DNA of 64,000 bases. Origin: Calliopum simillimum (Eukaryota > Arthropoda > Insecta > Diptera > Lauxaniidae). The position numbers and the translations under genes are program-made. The notes beneath the pieces are model-generated. The model saw nothing but the letters and a program-made list of their open reading frames with translations, did not search any database and had not been told where the DNA came from. Below, in pieces: positions 24,190-34,439 of the stretch (positions are counted from its first letter, which is position 1; the number at the start of each line of letters is the position of its first letter). The stretch is from contig OX638370.1 of assembly GCA_951812925.1 (NCBI GenBank), forward strand, positions 39,311,948 through 39,375,947. Direction: 5' to 3'.

Positions 24190-24720
24190 CCAAAATGGCG
24201 GACAATTTTCTTAAAAATTAATTATATCACGACAAAATTGTGGTTAAAAAGGTTTTGAGGTTGCTGATTTCGAATTCGATATCATTTTTTTTTTTTTTGT
24301 AAACAAAATGGCGTACAATTTTCTTAAAAATTGACTATATCACAACAACTTTGTGGCTTAGGAGTTTTTTGAGGTCGTTGATTTCGAATTCGGTATCATC
24401 TTTTTTGTAAATAAAATGGCGGATCCAAAATGGTGGACAATTTTCTTAAAAATTGATTATATCACGACAAAATTGTGGTTAAGTGGGTTTTTGAGGTTGC
24501 GTATTTTGAATTCGGTATCATCTCTTTTGTAAACAAAATGGCGGATCCAAAATGGCGGACAATTTTCTAAAAAATTGATTATATCACGACAAAATTGTGG
24601 CTAAAGGGGTTTTTGAGGTCACTGATTACAAATTCGGTATCATCTTTTTTGTATGCAAAATGGCGGATCCAAAATGGACAATTTTCTAAAAAATTGATTA
24701 TATCACAACAAAATTTTGCC
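24190..24720. repeat. Tandem array, about 120-bp unit (AAAATGGCGGAcAATTTTCT)
   Basis: About 4.5 units starting near 24193, 24308, 24430, 24556 and 24672. Each has 'caattttct(t/a)aaaaattga', 'atatcacgacaaaattgtgg', 'gaggt(t/c)g/actga' and 'gaattcggtatcatctt'. Non-coding. Confidence 0.8.
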
Positions 24721-25190
24721 CTTGATTTGATCACGCCCATTTTCACCAAATGACTTAACGATATCCATACCAACTCAGATATTAAATATTATTTTTGTAC
24801 TTGAAGCATTTACGAAGTTATAGCGATTTTAAGTTTTTGTTTATATAGGAGGTGGGCGTGTCCTTGACCCGATAATGCCCATTTTCACCAAATGACTTAA
24901 TGCTACCAATACTAACTCAGATATTATATAATATTATTGTACCTTAAATATTTACGAAGTTAAGGCGATTCCAAATTTTTGGTTATATGGGAGGTGGGCG
25001 TGTCCTTCACCCGATCACGTTCAATTTCACAAAGTGACCTAATGCTATCTATACTAACTCAGATATTTAATATTATTTTTGTACTTGAAATATTAACGAT
25101 TTTAAATTTTTGGTTGTATAGGAGGTAGGCGTGTCCTTGACCCGAACACGCCCATTTTCAACAAATAAATAGATGCTGCTAATACTATAT
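24720..25190. repeat. Tandem array, about 142-bp unit (ggaggtgggcgtgtccttga)
   Basis: Just over three units. The marker 'ggtgggcgtg' falls at 24851, 24993 and 25134, giving periods of 142 and 141. Each unit also has 'cacgcccattttcaccaaat' and 'actaactcagatatt'. The period equals that of the DINE-like core repeats and the 'ggaggtg..cgtg' phrase is similar, but the rest differs. Confidence 0.8.
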
Positions 25191-25755
25191 CAGAAATTGA
25201 ATTTTACTTTGGTTGTTATTAGTTTTACGAAACTGGAACGTTGCAAGAATACAGTAAAGTCGCTGAAGAAAAACTCATCGTAGTCCATGAAGGGGAGTGA
25301 TGGGGGAGTCAGATAAATGCGTAGAATCTTCAGAGAACCTCATGTTACACACTTAAATGATCTAGCCGTTGCAACTCCATAAAACATTTTAGTTGCAGTC
25401 CACAGAGTGCCCAATTTGTAAATTTAGGAAATGAAATTAGAGATTTTTTGTGATGATACGGATTTCTTTTTCATATTAAAAAAAACTAACATCTAAGTAC
25501 GCAAATCTTCAGAAAATAGATCAAATTATTTTCACTATAAGTTTCAAAAGGAAAGATAATTTAGTTTTAAAGATGCACTCATTTCAACTTTCACATACAT
25601 ATTTCAAAAGATTTTTTGAAAAATTCACCACTTTCTGAATTCATCAAGTTTGAGACGCGAAAACTCAGAAATGGTATTATTTCTTGGTATTCTGGTACTT
25701 AAAATATGTTATCTAGATACTTAACTTTAAATTTGTGGAAAAAAAAATATTATAA
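25190..25755. other. Intergenic, no gene seen
   Basis: No ORF or repeat signature was recognised between the tandem arrays and the start of the attacin-unit duplication at about 25755. Confidence 0.4.
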
Positions 25756-27633
25756 CTCGGAAAAAGTCCTATTGTAAAAGCATAAGAAAGAGCGTGGTTA
25801 TTCGATGTCATTTAAAAAAATAATTTCACCTTTTCGTGCAGCTATGCAATGAGCCAGAAAACAGGTTTTTCTCCAACTTAAAGCAAGGATATCTCAATAT
25901 CCTGTAGGTATATTCACCATTCTAAAAATGCAGTCCGATTAAGCATCAAAAATTTCATAAGGCTTTCTTTTTTTTGAGTACCTGTGTAATAGGGTGGGCC
26001 GATTTGAAAACTGATCTCGGCTACCCCCCTATGTGAAAGTTCATTCAATTCTATGAATATTTGCCCAAAGAACCACACCTCTACGTTCAACTTTAGTTCG
26101 GCGCATTTTCGATTGCAAATTTTACCTTGCGTTTAATATTTATTTTTATGCTTAATTTTCAAAATTCTCAGAAAGACAAAAGTAATATCATAATATGTTT
26201 TGGCTGGTATTCTGTCAGTAATCAATAAAATTGGGTACTGTTCTTATGAAAAGTTTATATTTATTCCAAAAAATTATATCGGTGAAATAACCGATTTCAA
26301 AATAAACGAGTCATATTTTTACATGGATTTTTTCAATAGAAACACCAACCCAAGTGTTTTTGGATGCTAGGATGCCGAATCTGACACTCATTTTTTTCCA
26401 GGGCAACATCTAGTGGCAGTTTAAGGGAATAAACTAGCCGCTTTTTTTTAATTTTACAGAACAATACACCAAAAATCCATGTAATAATATGACAGAATAC
26501 CAGCCAAAACATATTATGATATTACTTTTGTCTCTATAAGAATTTTGAAAACTAAGCATGAAAATAAATATTAAACGCAAGGTAAAATTTGCAATCGAAA
26601 ATGCGCCGAACTAAAGTTGAACGTAGAGGTGTGGTTCCTTGGGCAAATATTCATAGAATTGAATGAACTTTCAGCCTAGGTAGGTGTTTTGTTTGAAAAA
26701 ATTCATCCAAAAATATGAATCGTTTATTTTGAAAGTTGGTCATAATAATCGGCTATTTGACCCATATCACTTTTATAAATATACAGCATCAATTCCACAC
26801 TATCAAGTAAACTTTTTATCTAAACAGAACCCAATTTAATTGATTACCGACCGAATACCAGCCAAATAATATAATGACATTACTTTTGTCTTTATAAAAA
26901 TTTTAAAAATTTCCCAATGTGCACAATAACGGATGAGGATCCGTTTCGAATCCATTACGAGTTCATAAAGGTATAAAAAACGTAATCCGCGGGAACGGAT
27001 CCATTTCGAACCCGTAACTTACATCAAAAACGAATTCAAAACGCTTTGTTTAGATAAAAAAAAAAAAAACATTTTGAAGCGCTTATTGGCGAATAAAAAA
27101 AAATTTAATTCCGCAGTGTGGGCCCGTTTCGAATCCGAAACTTATGTAAAAACGAATTCAAAACGGATTTGCTTTTAAATATGTTAATGCTGTATATTTA
27201 CAGAAAAAAACCGTTTTGATGCGCCTATTAGCAATTAAAAAATAATAAAAAGAAAAAAAAGGAAGAAAAATAAAGGGTAAAAATCCACCTCTGGTAGGAT
27301 TCGAACCTGGGCAAATCTGTTTCGATTCCGTAAATACTTCAAATACGAACTCAAAACGGATTTGCTTTATTTAATTTTTATGATGAAAAAAATATTTTTG
27401 ATTTGTTTTTTTTTTTTCTTTTTATTTTATTGCGTATGATTTTTTGTAAACTTTTCAAACACTTTTTGAAAAAATGTTTTTGATTCCAAATTTGAGTATA
27501 AAACATTTTTTATCAAAAGAAGAGAAGAAAAACAACACAGAATACTTATAAAAAAACAACAGAAATTTGTTTAATATACAAACTTTAAATCTCAACATCC
27601 AATAAGTCTACATCAGTTAAGTTAACATCATAT

Positions 27634-27715
27634 CGGTCAATAGCCTAGTTGTCTAACGTCTCGTGTATGAAAGAGTAATACCCCGGGAGCCTGAGTTCGA
27701 CTCCCGGCCGGGCTA
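27634..27715 (+). other. tRNA-like segment (A box plus B box), copy 1
   Basis: TAGCCTAGTTG at 27641-27651 fits the tRNA A-box pattern TRGYNNARNNG, and GAGTTCGACTC at 27693-27703 resembles a B box (GGTTCGANNCC). An acceptor-like CCGGGCTA follows. The T stem and acceptor do not pair well and no anticodon can be assigned, so this is a tRNA-derived internal Pol III promoter or pseudo-tRNA rather than a functional tRNA. Confidence 0.45.
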
Positions 27716-28515
27716 GTAATTTTTTTTTTTTTTTTGTTATTTTGTTTTTTTTAATTAAAAATAAGCGCTTCACCCTGTTTTTTTTTTATAAGCACCCAAT
27801 GTGCACAAAAACAGATGAGGATCCGTTTCGAGTCCATTACGAGTTCATAAAGGTATAAAAAACGTAATCCGCGGTAACGGATCCACTTCGAACCCGAAAC
27901 GTACATCAAAAACGAATTCAAAACGCTTTGTTTAGATAAAAAAAAAAAAAACATTTTGAAGCGCTTATTAGCGAATAAAAAAAAATTACATTCCGCAGTG
28001 CGGGCCCGTTTCGAATCCGAAACTTATGTAAAAACGAATTCAAAACGGATTTGCTTTTAAATATGTTAATGCTGTATATTTACAGAAAAAAACCGTTTTG
28101 ATGCGCCTGTTAGCAATTAAAAAATAATAAAAAGAAAAAAAAGGAAGAAAAATAATGGGTAAAAATCCACCTCTGGTAGGATTCGAACCTGGGCAAATCC
28201 GTTTCGATTCCGTAAATACTTCAAATACGAACTCAAAACGGATTTGCTTTATTTAATTTTTATGATAAAAAAATATTTTTGATTTGTTTTTTTTTTTTTC
28301 TTTTTATTTTATTGCGTATGATTTTTTGTAAACTTTTCAAACTCTGTTTGAAAAAATGTTTTTGATTCCAAATTTGAGTATATAACATTTTTTATCAAAA
28401 GAAGGGAAGAAAAACAACACAGAATACTTATAAAAAAACAACAGAAATTTGTTTAATATACAAACTTTAAATCTCAACATCAAATAACTCTACATCAGTT
28501 AAGTAAACATCATAT

Positions 28516-28597
28516 CGGCCAATAGCCTAGTTGTCTAACGTCTCGTGTATGAAAGAGTAATACCCCGGGAGCCTGAGTTCGACTCCCGGCCGGGCTA
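28516..28597 (+). other. tRNA-like segment, copy 2
   Basis: Near-identical duplicate of 27634-27715 within the second large unit. A box at 28523-28533 and B box at 28575-28585 are unchanged, and the same poor stem pairing applies. Confidence 0.45.
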
Positions 28598-29315
28598 GTA
28601 ACTTTTTTTTTTTTGTTATTTTGTTTTTTTTAATTAAAAATAAGCGCTTTACCCTGTTTTCTTTTTTTTTTTCATAAGCAGCATTAACATTATTAAAAGC
28701 GAATCCGTTTTGAATTCGTTTTTGATGTACGTTACAGGTTCGAAACGGATCCATAAAAGAAGAAAAAACGATTCGTTTTTTTTTAGGAATCCTTCCCGCA
28801 AACGGATCAGTAACGGATACGTAACGGATTCCGTAACGGATAAAAAGAACGAAAATATGAACCCGTTACGGATCCGAAACGAGTCCGTTTGGCACACTGG
28901 GCAGCATTAACATTATTAAAAGCGAATCCGTTTTGAATTCGTTTTTGATGTACGTTACAGGTTCGAAACGGATCCATAAAAGAAGAAAGAACGATTCGTT
29001 TTTTTTTTAGGAATCCTTCCCGCAAACGGATCAGTAACGGATACGTAGCGGATTCCGTAACGGATAAAAAGAACGAAAATATGAACCCGTTATGGATCCG
29101 AAACGAGTCCGTTTGGCACACTGGGTTAGTATGAAAATAAAAATAAATATTAAACGCAAGGTAAAATTTTCGATCAAAAATGCGCCGAACTAAAGTTGAA
29201 CGCAGAGGTATAGTTCCCTGGGCAAATATTCATATAATTGAATGAACTTTCACATAGGGGGGTAGCCGAGTTATAAAATTTCGTCCATACAATTTGGCCC
29301 GCCCTACTGTGTAAT

Positions 29316-30016
29316 TATGTATACTCGAAAAAAGAGCTGCCAGTCTGGTTGCATAACCATGGATCTTTGACTTTTGGTTGCAAAATCCGATATTACAAAA
29401 TTCCAAATAAAAAACTAAAAATACCTATCAGACGCATGAAAAACAGACTTTTTAAATCAAATAAGACGATTTTCAACATTTTATTTGAATCGAAAATTTC
29501 TAGCGTTTTTACTTTGAGAAATATAAGTTTTTGTCCTTTTCCCAAAATTCAATTGAAATCGAGGTATCCGTTTTTCAATTGAGGGAGTCATATGCTATTT
29601 TTTAGATTCGAGACCTGTCATTTTTATTAAATAGCGATTGTACCTTGATATCCCTAAGTACCTTGTAGGTACATATAGCATGCGAAATATAACATTTTGG
29701 TACTGAGAAAGTGATTTCGAATTGTAAAAATATATTATAAAAACTATTTGATAGATATCCTCACAATTTTAAGATGATGTCAAAAAAGTTATATCCTATA
29801 CAAATTAGTTAGGGTATAACAATAATAAAATATTATTTTAGATATCTACAAAAAATATATTTTACCACATCTTTAGTTAATGAGTAAATATATAAATTTA
29901 TTTGGTATACCTATTTAATGGTTGTAAATAGTAATATTTTTTTTATAAAAATATGAATTAAAACTTAAACAGATAGAGTATATTTTTAAAAAAGTATTGA
30001 TTCGCGATAGCGCTTT
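29316..30016. other. 3' flank of attacin pseudogene 1
   Basis: Non-coding and matched in unit B (33850-34435, then 38140-38212). Its first 250 bp belong to the older interspersed repeat also seen at 55-280. No gene. Confidence 0.6.
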
Positions 30017-30733
30017 TTAAAACTTATAGTTAAGGCCCATGCCAACGCCATAATCCGTTTGTCCCTTGAATGGACCGCTCATCCATTGTGAGGCGCTACC
30101 TGACATATCCAAACTTGTGTTTCCAGTTTGTGATTTCCATAAATTTGCAGAACCACCCAATTCAGCTTGCATTTGCACTATGACCATTTATATGAGACCA
30201 ATTCATTCCGGCACCATTACGATCAAATTTGAAATCATTGGCCAATGTATTCTGCGATGCAAATGCATTAGCATCCACACTATGGGTGCCATTATTGAAA
30301 AGATTAACATGTGCACTTTCTGTAAGAGTATCACGTATACCGGATATATGTATGTACTTTGCTGAGTGCTAGACCATGGCCATCACTGGAGAGAAATAAA
30401 GGAAAAACATCTCAAAAAATTTTGTATATAATCAAATGATTTTTAATTTGATATAATATTTTATTTTGCTTCTAATACAGAAAATTTATTAGAAACATCA
30501 AAAATACCCTTTTTCGAAACTATAATTAACAAAGGAATCTTCTTTTTTACTTTGTTTTAAAGTTTCATGCATTGTTTGTACTTACTTATTATAAGCCAAT
30601 GTCCCACCAGTGGTTACTGGTCCACCTAATGTACTGCAAAAGCACTACCAATCACATTATGATCGGGGGTACCAAAACCTTGAGATATTTGAAATTTTGC
30701 ATTCGTGCCCGATAGTTGACCATTCAAACTCAT
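30017..30733 (-). pseudogene. Attacin pseudogene 1 (unit A)
   Basis: Minus-strand attacin: exon 1 from ATG at 30733, exon 2 from about 30380 to the stop at 30017. Attacins are glycine-rich antibacterial peptides of the fly immune response. The start region (MSLNGQLSGTNAKFQIS) and C-terminus (MSGPFKGQTDYGVGMGLNYK) are still readable. Three lesions break it against copies 2 and 3: a 7-nt deletion in exon 1 near 30637 giving an early stop; four extra bases in exon 2 near 30345 giving another shift; and loss of the segment equivalent to VNKIPNFGTQ near 30170. TATA box and kappa-B-like promoter sites persist, so it may still be transcribed. Confidence 0.9.
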
Positions 30734-30920
30734 GGTTTGTTTCTTTTTTAGCTAAAAACGTCGCAGAATGTTTTTATACTTTGACCACAGTACGTCAGCA
30801 GCGACAGAGGCGTCAGCAGCGATGCTGTCGTTTAATTTGATCGGGTTGTTCCCTAGTTAAATATAAAATGTACTTTTCTTTGCAGCTTTGATTGTGTGAA
30901 AAAATCCCCGAACACATAAC
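30734..30920 (-). promoter_or_regulatory. Promoter of attacin pseudogene 1
   Basis: Minus strand: TATAAAAA at 30771-30778; a kappa-B-like GGGAACAACCC at 30843-30853; and GGGGATTTTT at 30900-30909, which fits the Relish-type pattern GGGRNTYYYY. The same three elements occur at similar spacing upstream of attacin 3. Sites are predicted by pattern only. Confidence 0.6.
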
Positions 30921-32374
30921 TTGCAAATTAAAAATATGCAGAAATAATAATCAACAACGCTTTTTTTTATGTTTATCATATTTATACAAATTCGTTAGAC
31001 TGGTCCAAAACAGATATGAAAAAAAAAAAAACATAGTACTTTTTTTATATAGTACTGGTAAGCGCGACTTTCGAAGCTTAAGATCTAAGAACTTTCAAAA
31101 ATCTTATAAAATTATGCAATTCCTTTTTTTTTGGATTTTTAAGTAGGTACTTTTTTATACAGGCTGGGTATGTCCTAACGCAAAGAAAGAGACATGTAGA
31201 GAAGTTCATATAAAGAGTGTGGAACATTTCATGCAAGATTTGAACTAACCGCCATTTGTGCGGTAAAGTGTTGCCAACCAAAAATATAAAGCAGTTCGAT
31301 AGCTGATAGTTTAGGATTAGTAGTCTATACGAAAGGACAACGCGTTTTTATTTCACAAATATTCCTATCATCTTTTATATGAAATTTTCGAACTGTAGCG
31401 GTCACACTTTAATGATTTTTTAAATATTGTTTTACAATGAATAATGGTACTATTCTTAAAATGTCAGCCTCAAACCTGTTTTTTTTTTTTTTTGTTTTTT
31501 CTCTTCAACTGTTTACCTCACAAATGGCAGCAAATTCAAATGTCCCGTGAATTATGAGAAACCATTTATACATATGTTCTTGATCACCGTCAGCGTAATC
31601 AATATAGCTATGCGTGTTATGAACATTTCCCCCCTTCGCAACTCAAAAATAGAATCAACATTTTTATTAATGCTTAAAATATAAAAAACACATGTATCTG
31701 ATATACGTATGAAGCACTCCACGCCAAGTGTACCAAACCAAAATTTTTTTTCTCCGATTTCGCACAAATTTGGCGATATGGTAGATCCGGTGTGCAAGAA
31801 CCACAATCCGGGAGGATTTGGTCCTAGTACCATTTGTTGTTAAAATACAAGGTGTTGAAGTTGGCGTTTTTAGTCATTTTCAAGAAAAGGGTGTTTTTTC
31901 AAAAAATTTATAGCTTACACTAAAGCTTGTAAATTGATAAATCTATGTTAATGGTCTCATTCACTTTGAAGTGTTCTTTTTATAAAAAAATATTTCTTGG
32001 TGAAAAAAATTTTTTTTCACCAAAATTTTTTACACTTAAAAATACTTTTGAATTTTTTTTAAAAAAAGCCCCCTTCGATTTTTTTTAAAAGTACTTTAAA
32101 TTAAAGCATAATTTATAAGCTTTAAAAAGATGTATGACTCAATATGGGATTCGGACGCTACATGGGAGTTTTTGGCTTTTGAACACCCGCGGAAAGCAAA
32201 AATCTTTTTTTACTCGAGAGGAAAACATCTTACGTAAAAAGTGTACATGGCAAAAAATGCTTAGAATCGTTCAAGCACTATGTGTGATTTTTTTGGGAAT
32301 TTTTTGAAAAGATAAAAAAAAATTTTTTTTCCCTTCAATATCACTACACAACAAATGAGTAAAAAATTTTTCGC
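30921..32374. other. Upstream part of unit A and spacer, no gene
   Basis: 30921-31760 is paralogous to 39360-39630 plus 41395-41810. 31760-32374 has no match seen and no coding signal. Confidence 0.5.
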
Positions 32375-32377
32375 CAG

Positions 32378-33290
32378 GCAATGCCATTATGTATTCATTT
32401 TATATGTAAAATGGGCTGCTGATTCCGAAAATCGCATTATTTTTTTTTTTTATTTCGTGTCGTTTTCGAGATATCGGTCATTTTCGGTTTTTGGACCAAA
32501 AAAAAAAAGATAAATACAAATATCTCAAGAACCAATGATTGTATGCAAACTTATTATATTTATTTATTTATTTATTTAACACAAGAATGCGCTATTTTTG
32601 TATTTTTCATGTACAGTTGATTAAAAACTTCAAAAATCGATTAAAAAAAAATCTGACGTGCTGGAGAAAAACGACGCGACACGGGTATTTTTTTTTTTAA
32701 CGCCTACTTTAAGAATTTTTTGGATTTTCTCATGTATTTTACAAAAAATTTCAAATTATCGACAGTTTACTAAAAAAAAACCGAAAAAAATAGGCAAAAA
32801 CGCATTTTAGTAATTTATCAATGAATTGTATACAACTTTTGCATTTTCCCATCGATTTTTTTAAGTGGTATCTTATTTTCTTCACAAATATATAGTCTAT
32901 GATACAAAAACAAAAAAAATTATGAAAAAGTTATTTCTTCTTGTATAAATCTGCAGTTGATTTTGATTTTTTGTTAATTTTTTCGAAAAAAAAAAAATGT
33001 TTTTTTTTAGAAATCAATTTATTTCGCCGAAACTAACAAACCAACCAAAAAGTGAAGTAAATATTATTTGTAGGTAATTTAATTACCTTCAATATGACAT
33101 ACAACACATTTGAATACAAACATTAGCTCTTGAGATATTTGTATTTAAATGGAACTATCTTTTTTTTTTGGTCCGAAAACCGAAAATGACCGATATCTCG
33201 AAAACGACACGAAAAAAAAATAATGCGATTTTCGGAATCAGCAGCCCATTTAACATATGAAATGGATAGTGGCATTCACTGGGAGATTTG
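32378..33290. mobile_element. Palindromic element, CCCAGYGAATGCC family, diverged copy
   Basis: Left end 'ccaggcaatgccattatg'; the right end inverted is 'cccagtgaatgccactatc'. Arms pair around a centre near 32830: 'gggctgctgattccgaaaat' at 32412 with its inverse at 33225, and 'gatatcggtcattttcggtt' with its inverse at 33180. Related to the much better preserved palindrome at 54956-56641. Non-coding. Confidence 0.75.
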
Positions 33291-34439
33291 GCTGTTGCAT
33301 AGTGTTATCTTTTGTATACGCCAGATCTTGCAGATACTCACTAAATACGCATCGAATGCTACGTGAGCATCAATAGCTTGGTGGTAAGTTGGCCTCTGAA
33401 AACTCAAACCGAAGAATTGAATAGATATATCATTGGAGAGACTTCTTCAAACTAAAATATTTTCGTCTTACTACACTCACGAAAGGATTTTATAGCTTGA
33501 CGGTGTAGTTTTTTCGTCCACTATTTTTCGATACTTATATAATGTCGTCCTTTGTATGGGGCTGAAATACCTTCTCTTCAAAGGATCATAACTCGGAAAA
33601 AGTCCTATTGGAAAAGCATAAGGAAGAGCGTGGCTACTCGATGTCATTAAAAAAAGAATTTCACCTTTTCGTGCAACTATGCAATAAGCCTGAAAACAGG
33701 TCTTCCTTAAAGCAAGGATATCTCAATATCCTGTAGGTATATTCACAATTCTGAAAGTGCAGTCCGATTAAGCATCAAAAATTTCATTTTGTCTTCATAC
33801 AAGTTTTTATTTTTTTTTTTTTTTTTTTTTTTGAGTACCTGTGTAATTATGTATACTCGTAAAAATAGCTGCCAGTCTGTTTGCAAAACCATGGATCTTT
33901 GACTTTTGGTTGCAAAATCCGATATCACGTAATTCTAAATAAAAAACTTAAAATATCTATTAGACGCATGAAAAACAGACTTTTTAAATCAAATAAGACG
34001 ATTTTCAACAATTTAATTTGAATCGAAAATTTCTAGGATTTTTACTTTGAGAAATATAAGTTTTTGTCCTTTTCCCAAAATTCAATTGAAATCGAGATGT
34101 CACGTTTTTCAATTGGGTGATTTATATGCTTTTTTTTAGATTCGAGACCTGTCATTTTTATTAAATAGCGATTGTACCTTGATATCCCTAAGTAAATACC
34201 TTGTAGGTACATATAGCACGCGAAATATAACATTTTGGTACTGAGAAAGTGATTTCGAATTGTAAAAATATATTATAAAAACTATTTGATAGATATCATC
34301 ACAATTTTGAGACGATGTCAAAAAAGTCATTTCCTATACAAATTAGTTAGAGTAGAACAATAATAAAATATTATTTTAGATATCTACAAAAAATGTATTT
34401 TACCACATCGTTAGTATATTTAATGGTTATATATAAGTT

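Larger units (their letters stand above)
26923..29125. mobile_element. CCCARTGTGC-ended element array with ACGGATCC satellites and tRNA-like segments
   Basis: Left end CCCAATGTGC; the right end reads CCCAGTGTGC inverted. Two direct copies of a unit of about 870-880 bp (start 26923 and 27797) are followed by a 225-bp tandem pair (28678-28902, 28903-29127). All parts are rich in 'cggatccgtttcgaatcc' / 'acggat' repeats. Each large unit holds a plus-strand tRNA-like segment and a minus-strand B-box-like segment. Short open frames here, including duplicated ones, only mirror the repeat. Confidence 0.7.
25990..29306. mobile_element. hAT-like TIR element with nested insertions in unit A
   Basis: Ends TAGGGTGGGCC and, inverted, TAGGGCGGGCC, flanked by 8-bp direct repeats CTGTGTAA at 25982-25989 and 29307-29314. 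Unit B at about 33840 keeps the empty site with a single CTGTGTAA. Long arms pair: 26035-26225 with the inverse at 26480-26670 and again 29140-29260, so two element ends are stacked here. No transposase. A CCCARTGTGC array sits inside at 26923-29125. Confidence 0.85.
25755..31760. repeat. Attacin-containing tandem duplication, unit A
   Basis: Direct paralogue of 33588-41810. Shared landmarks: 'ataactcggaaaaagtccta' at 25756/33591; 'gtcatttttattaaatagcg' at 29618/34153; the attacin at 30017-30733/38213-39107; and the promoter and far-upstream block up to 'aaaacacatgt' near 31690/41790. Unit A is interrupted by one nested hAT element (25990-29306). Confidence 0.85.

Noticed and set aside
27641..27715. 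A functional tRNA gene
   Set aside because: A and B boxes are present, but acceptor and T stems do not pair and no anticodon loop can be placed.
28527..29121. Several overlapping minus-strand frames with repeated segments
   Set aside because: Duplicated peptides mirror the 225-bp tandem repeat and the ACGGATCC satellite, not a gene.
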